Source of the DNA: Icerya purchasi
Taxonomy: Eukaryota; Arthropoda; Insecta; Hemiptera; Monophlebidae
Direction: 5' to 3'
DNA length: 64,000 nt
NCBI GenBank assembly: GCA_039619475.1
Contig: CM077115.1
Span: forward strand, 298,283,756 to 298,347,755
The position numbers and the translations under genes are program-made. Positions 58,955 through 64,000 of this stretch are shown piece after piece. The stretch's first letter is position 1, and each line of letters begins with the position of its first letter. Below the pieces are notes generated by a model. The model ran no database searches, was not told where the DNA came from, and saw nothing but the letters and a program-made list of their open reading frames with translations.

Positions 58955-61243
58955 GTGTGACTAGTATGCGAATGTGCGTGTCTGTGTAGCGTTGTCTAGA
59001 GAGCCCTCATCCAATTTAGTCGGTGAAAGTTTTAGAACAATAATTCGAAATTGAATATATCGATATATGTTATAAAAATCGTGAATTTATTTCCGTCGAT
59101 GTCCAGTAAACACCGCAAATAGAAATAAAGTAACAAAACAAAAGCACTAGTGTAGTTTCAAAATATTAAGTTGTGTTTTGCGTCTTCCCGATAAAAGGTT
59201 GGTAGGCGAAACATTAAACAGTTTAACATTAAAAAAAAAAAAAAACAAAAAAAAAAAACATATTTTTACTTATTTTTTTACGGACCCCTAATAAAAATTC
59301 CAGCGCCCACTAAACCAAACACTATAGTCGCTTCCATTTTAGAATTACTCGTTTAACGGAATTTTTTTCATAATACCGTCTGGCGTTATCGATTGTTTCT
59401 GGTGGTCCTTGGGGACTATGATTGGCGAATTTCATCAAAATCGTTTCAGACCGGTTTTCTACAATAAGAATAATTTTACGTACGATAACTAAACGGATAT
59501 TTAGCTCTACTAAGGAATCTATTTAAATTATAAAAATTTATTAAAATATCGATTAGCATAGTGGTGTGTCGGTGTTTTACTATATTTTCGTTATTTAAAT
59601 ATAAATTCCTAAGAGACGAAATATTTTATATTTCGTTCGGGAATATTCACGCAGGTATGGAGAAAATTATATACATAAGGTATATTTATTGAGATGGCTG
59701 AGCAAAATTTTCACACGGCTCCAAAATGTTATATACTCAATAATATGGTTTTGTTTTTAAATTAAAGGGGAATCGTTTATTGAAAAATAAAAAGCTACCA
59801 ATTTAATATAAATATTAATCACAAAGCCGGTTTCTGATAAAAATTACTATTAAAATGAACGCATTAAAATGTGTATGTATGTATTAAAAAAAAAAAAAAA
59901 ACAGAAAAGTAAATAAATAAGTTAAAGAATGAGAGTTTAGTCGGATTTAAAATTTCCAGGCACGTCGCGATTGTCGGAGCAACGGCAAATGTGTATTTCA
60001 TATCACGTTATATTTGAGCTCTTGCAGTGGCTGGGAAGCGGCTTTCGCTGCAGATATCTTTACGTTGACCTTCAAATAAGAAACTTTACCAACAAACTTG
60101 TCCTCAGCAGCAAACTTTCAGGCAAAGCCGAACAGAATTTAGCTGCACGCTGTTCCATCTCGGTTCAGTTCACAGGCAAACAAATTGTCTAATGTGCCGA
60201 ATATTTCGACCTTTTGCCATTTGGCGCAACCATTCAGCCACCTGTCTTCGATATACATTCGAAATGCAACCTTAGTAGAATTTTTAATTATATTTCGGTA
60301 AATTTAAGCGAATTTTTTGGGGAAAAAAAACAAAAAAACAAATTACATACATGTATATGTGTGTCATATCGAGGATTAGTTTAAACTCCACATCCAGCTA
60401 TCTTCTTTCTTTTTTGTAAACTGTTGTTTTCTGTTTTTTTTTTGTTTTTTTTTTGGCTTCAATTATGAATTTTCTATTAATCAAGTGTTAATTTCTTAAT
60501 TGTTAAAGTTACATTCCAGACTTTTGTATGACCTGTTTCTCTAGCGGCAGATTTATAAGACTTTCTTGTTTCGGAAACTGTGATAATATACCAAAGTGTG
60601 ATAGCTGAAGATTATTTATCGGCAGTTTTCGTTTTAAAAAATTTCGACTTTGTCAATTCTCTTGCAATATAATATATGTAGTTTATTTCACTTTTTAACT
60701 GATAAACATACTCATCTGTAACTGTCATATAAGCAGTTTTATGATACCTGTTCTTCACTCATCTCTCTGTTATTGATACGAAACGATTGGTTGTGCGTCG
60801 CTAAAAAATTGCAGTCTGTACGACTCCTTCTAGACTGGGTGGAGGTAAAAAAAGAGCGCGTTTACTTCGTACGTTTAATTACACTATAACAAGTAGCAAA
60901 TTGGAAAATCGCGATGAAATATCTATACGATGCTGATTTTTAAGCCAGTTAAAGGCGTTATTGTAGATTTACGATGATTTTTGATAAAATATTTCAGCTC
61001 CCTGAACCAGTCTATTTAACATACATTACTGATAACGTTATTCTAGCATTAGGAGTAATTAAAATATAATCGAAGTGGTAATAACGCTATGCCGAGAGTA
61101 AATTATTGCTATTTTTTTAGAAAATGCCGTGACTACTTTATTAATACTGTATATAGATTAAAGAAGAGCTATAATTTAGGAATCTAAAGGGTATATCTAC
61201 ACGTTGTGTCTATCGAGTTATATTCACACACTCACACACACAC

Positions 61244-61254
<11 letters not shown>
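58955..61254. other. Unassigned sequence with faint repeat traces
   Basis: GGCGAATTTCATCAAAATCG at 59424-59443 resembles the body of the GC-ended insect repeat. The 73-aa ORF at 59971-60192 (+) lies in a more GC-rich block and has no motif. Poly-A at 59231-59260 and 59887-59902. No gene recognised. Confidence 0.5.
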
Positions 61255-61280
<26 letters not shown>

Positions 61281-61595
61281 AACTCGGCCATTTTGGCCTC
61301 GCAAGGCTTGCTTTTATTTATGTCTCTTTCTCTTCTATACTTTGTATAAAATGATCAAAATTTGTTAATTCTTACTGGCATCAACACAAAAAGGAAAACA
61401 AAACATAATCACAAAAATCCTATCCTAACATTTAACTTGTGACATTTTTTAAATAACAATAACAAAAATCCTATAAAATATAACAAACGTTATATAAAAT
61501 TGGAACATTTTTTTGGGGCATTTAGCGTTACATAAAATTGGGACATTTTTGGGGGGTAGCCTAAGAATTACGTTGTAATTAATATATATATATAT
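61255..61595 (+). mobile_element. Repeat flanked by TA microsatellites (copy 2)
   Basis: A TA run, then AAACTCGGCCATTTTGGC, a body with ACAAACGTTATATAAAATTG, and the end AATTACGTTGTAATTAATAT running into another TA run. Same layout and orientation as 18776-19105. In this copy the ACATAAAATTG...GGACATTTTT block is present twice. Confidence 0.75.
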
Positions 61596-61616
61596 ACATA
61601 TGCATATATATATACA

Positions 61617-63080
61617 GTAACTGTTACCCGCGGCTTGACTTCGCCCGCTATTATTTATTGTACATTTTCTTTGATTACGGCCGTCATATTTTAATTTACT
61701 CTTCAGTATCCGTCAATCTCATACTGTATATTTATTTACGCAGTGAACTTTACCTACTTATCTATTGGCTTCATGGGGCTCGAAGTGTAAATGATTATTA
61801 TTAGTTTTTTGTTTTTAATTAAAATTTTCATATATACGAAATAACGTTAATTCGTGTTAATAATAAACACCATATTCCTTTTGGCTGGTAGTAGGGTTTT
61901 GCTAAAAATTGGTTGCACCCATCCTCTGTTCTTTAAATATTGAAGTTTCAGAAAAATACTTGTAAACTTTTGGTACGCGATATAAAAAATCTTCGTGTAA
62001 AATTGTAAAATGATGAACCTTCTTTTACGAAGGTATTACCTTTTTATGTACTTCCTGTAAAATAGTTTGTAACCTCTTTTCACTATTTAAAAGTCGAATT
62101 TTCAATAAACCTTTCTTGTTTGATATTTTCGGTATAATGTCGTCGAGATAGCCTAGACGAAAAATTAAATGAAATACTCACTAATAGAATCATATTGAAG
62201 GCAATGGCAAACCACTAAATATACCATTATATACGCGCTAGTTAGTGCACAGCAGACAGACAACGGAACTGCACTTGTAGCGCGATAAATCAAACGATTA
62301 CTAATCAGTCTGAATCTAGTCTTGACGTGTTGTGTACACATTTTTACTGCATATAAACAATTACCATGAGCGTTACCTATACTGTACAACTAGAATGTAC
62401 AAATAGGTAGCTACGACGCTCGGAATCTAGCGACACGACTGAGAAAAGATTTTCGGTGGTTATAGGTAATGTTGACGTGGAATTACAATTATCTGGTGTA
62501 AATTGTGTCGGCTGCATTGTGATAATTATTTTATGCTAAGAACACGATGAAGCCCCTTTCCCGTCTAAAAATTTAAAGAATTAAAAAAAAAAAAATTCAC
62601 ACTTTTAATAGACTATATGAAGCGTCTTGATGGAAGGCTATAAATCGGTAAACCCGTTTGTACCGAAGATATCATGTTTTATGTAGTTTTTAGAAAACAG
62701 CTTTTAACCGCTTTTTACCCTTTAGGGTTAACATTTTCAAAAGAGTTTTTTTATTTGGTATCTTCGCTGTATACTTTATATACGCATATGAAATTTCGCG
62801 TTGTAGTCATTACACTCTTAAGATTTAAGGGATTTAAAAAAAATAATTTATACGGGATCTTTACAAAAAATTACAGTTTGGTAAACCTATTGATACTGAA
62901 AAAATGGCACTTTATGTTTTTTTTTTTTTTTGGAAAACAGTTTTTAACCCCTTTTCACACATTAAATTAGAATTTTCAAAAAAGTTTTCTTATTTGACAA
63001 CTTCAGTAACGGGTATATTGAATTTCAATTATCTGGTTTAAATGGTTTCGGCTGTAGCGTGATTATTAGATTTTTAAGAA
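61617..63080 (+). mobile_element. GC-ended insect repeat with tandem internal units, interrupted by SINE-A
   Basis: Starts CTGTTACCCGCGGCTTGAC then TTCGCCCGC, a terminus seen at 39790-39862 on the other strand. The body holds a unit that recurs three times (about 61985-62127 continuing at 62465-62530, 62640-62800 and 62870-63075). Markers: GAAAACAGTTTTTAACCCC / GAAAACAGCTTTTAACCGC, GAATTTTCAAAAAAG, CAATTATCTGGTTTAAAT and TTCGGCTG.A..GTGAT. The first unit is split by a SINE-A copy. Long A/T text without coding motifs; the ORF at 62674-62970 is accidental. I recognise the repeat type from insect genomes but not its formal name. Confidence 0.65.
62128..62460 (+). mobile_element. SINE-A, 5'-truncated copy nested in another repeat
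   Basis: Matches the body of SINE-A at 13515-13892: GAAAAATTAAATGAAATACT, AATAGAATCATAT, AAATCAAACGATTACTAATC, ACTGCATATAAACAATTACC and ACGACGCTCGG. The tRNA head is largely missing. It contains GGCAATGGCAAACCAC, typical of some insect SINE bodies, and near its end GCGACACGACTGAG, similar to RTE/BovB-type tails. The flanks GGTATAATG and GGTAATG are a possible short target duplication. Confidence 0.8.
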
Positions 63081-64000
63081 GCGATCTCCTGACTTTTGCC
63101 TCTTTCTTCATTTCACAAAATTGTTAGGCTACTTATATACGATTTTTAAATCGATTGCGAATTAGTCACGCCCTGTAATCCCCCCCCCCCCCATAATTAT
63201 GTATTCGAGAGAACATCTCCTTTCCATCTATGTTCTCGTTTTATTCTGGTTCTTCCGATCCCTCCGTTGAACATTTTGAAAAAAATTATTTACCGCCTGT
63301 AAAGTTATATTGATTTAATGATTTATAATCATTATCGAACTAATAAAGAACACTTTGTTTTTTATTTGCGCCTCGGAAATTTCTAAAAAGTTATTTGGAG
63401 TTTATATTTATATTCGCCATAGTAACCATTTTATTTTAATTTCTCATTTAATTTATATTTACCGTGATAATCGTTTTATTCGATTTTTTTATTTTTCCTA
63501 CTTTATAGACGAAAATTCTCATAGGTCGGTTAAGTTACATCAAAAAATTACAAACTGTGCGTCAAAACCTAAAACATTGCTCAGGTCTACCTACCAGTGA
63601 AAATTTGAATAAAATGAGATCGGTAGTTATCGAGATTAGAGCACAGAGACAGGCCCGTAAAACGACTTCATTGTTTATGCTTAATAAATCCTTTGCTTCT
63701 CACCGGCTTCAGACGCATTAAAAAAAAAAAACCCCGTTAAATTCTTTCATTTTTTCTTCCTTTTTATATTCAATTGAAATCATGCTCTCAACAAAGAATA
63801 GCTGATTGATACCGCCCGTTCGTACGTTTTTGTTCCATTGATAATCACACTCATGGCAATATTCTCTTTATTAAATTTTAATTCCTAAAATATTTTAATG
63901 AACTATCTCTTTTCATAGAACATTACTACTGCATAGTTACCGAATTGCGATTTCAAAGAAATTAAAAAAATTAAAGAATCAATTATAATGTAAACATTTT
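63081..64000. other. Unassigned AT-rich sequence
   Basis: C12 homopolymer at 63180-63191 and poly-A at 63720-63732. The ORF at 63355-63600 has no motif. No gene recognised. Confidence 0.6.

Noticed and set aside
1..64000. CRISPR array, bacterial operon or phage-like system
   Set aside because: Regular repeats here are minisatellites without unique spacers, and all recognisable proteins are eukaryotic retroelement domains.

Overview
The window looks like a gene-poor stretch of an arthropod, most likely insect, nuclear genome. It is AT-rich and full of TA, CA and AAT microsatellites, poly-A/T runs and decayed retrotransposons. I found no intact host gene, rRNA or canonical tRNA gene and no prokaryotic or CRISPR-like feature. 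CpG is not depleted: bases 24721-24840, counted by hand, hold 11 CpG where about 5.9 are expected. That pattern is typical of Hymenoptera, but the sample is tiny and the order is a guess.

Nearly all recognisable coding sequence comes from retroelements. Family A is a non-LTR element with endonuclease, RNase H and a terminal Cys-His domain; it has five copies (1650-4126 +, 26005-26867 +, 47440-48159 +, 51266-51830 -, 52930-53459 +), all cut down and most ending in an A-rich tail. Jockey-like 3' fragments lie at 12632-13220 (-), 23385-23880 (+), 38584-39136 (-) and 39323-39733 (-); the last two keep uninterrupted reading frames. An RTE-type reverse transcriptase pseudogene lies at 43985-45100 (-). 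A BEL/Pao RNase H-integrase remnant lies at 32410-33830 (-). Two related LTR/primer-site junctions lie at 35744-36060 (-) and 39885-40923 (+), and the first is placed so that it could be the 5' end of the BEL/Pao copy.

Non-autonomous elements are abundant. SINE-A has copies at 13515-13892 (-) and 62128-62460 (+, inserted inside another repeat). SINE-B has copies at 15905-16128 (-) and 35365-35605 (+). There are at least six palindromic or foldback elements (17606-17842, 22744-23180, 37683-37893, 45255-45650, 48882-49312, 56371-57198), a lone arm of one at 22195-22345, and a GC-ended element with a 14-bp target duplication at 17905-18203. A repeat flanked by TA microsatellites occurs twice (18776-19105, 61255-61595). 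A widespread-type insect repeat with a GC-rich terminus occupies 61617-63080.

Tandem DNA includes a 274-287 bp satellite with about three copies (29116-29870) and minisatellites of 9, 16-17, 20, 21, 22 and about 112 bp. The rest is unassigned non-coding sequence. One short ORF (5864-6025) encodes a possible signal peptide with a Cys-containing tail and is the only candidate host peptide. The genes do not form a pathway; the window is a record of layered insertions, several of which can be ordered.
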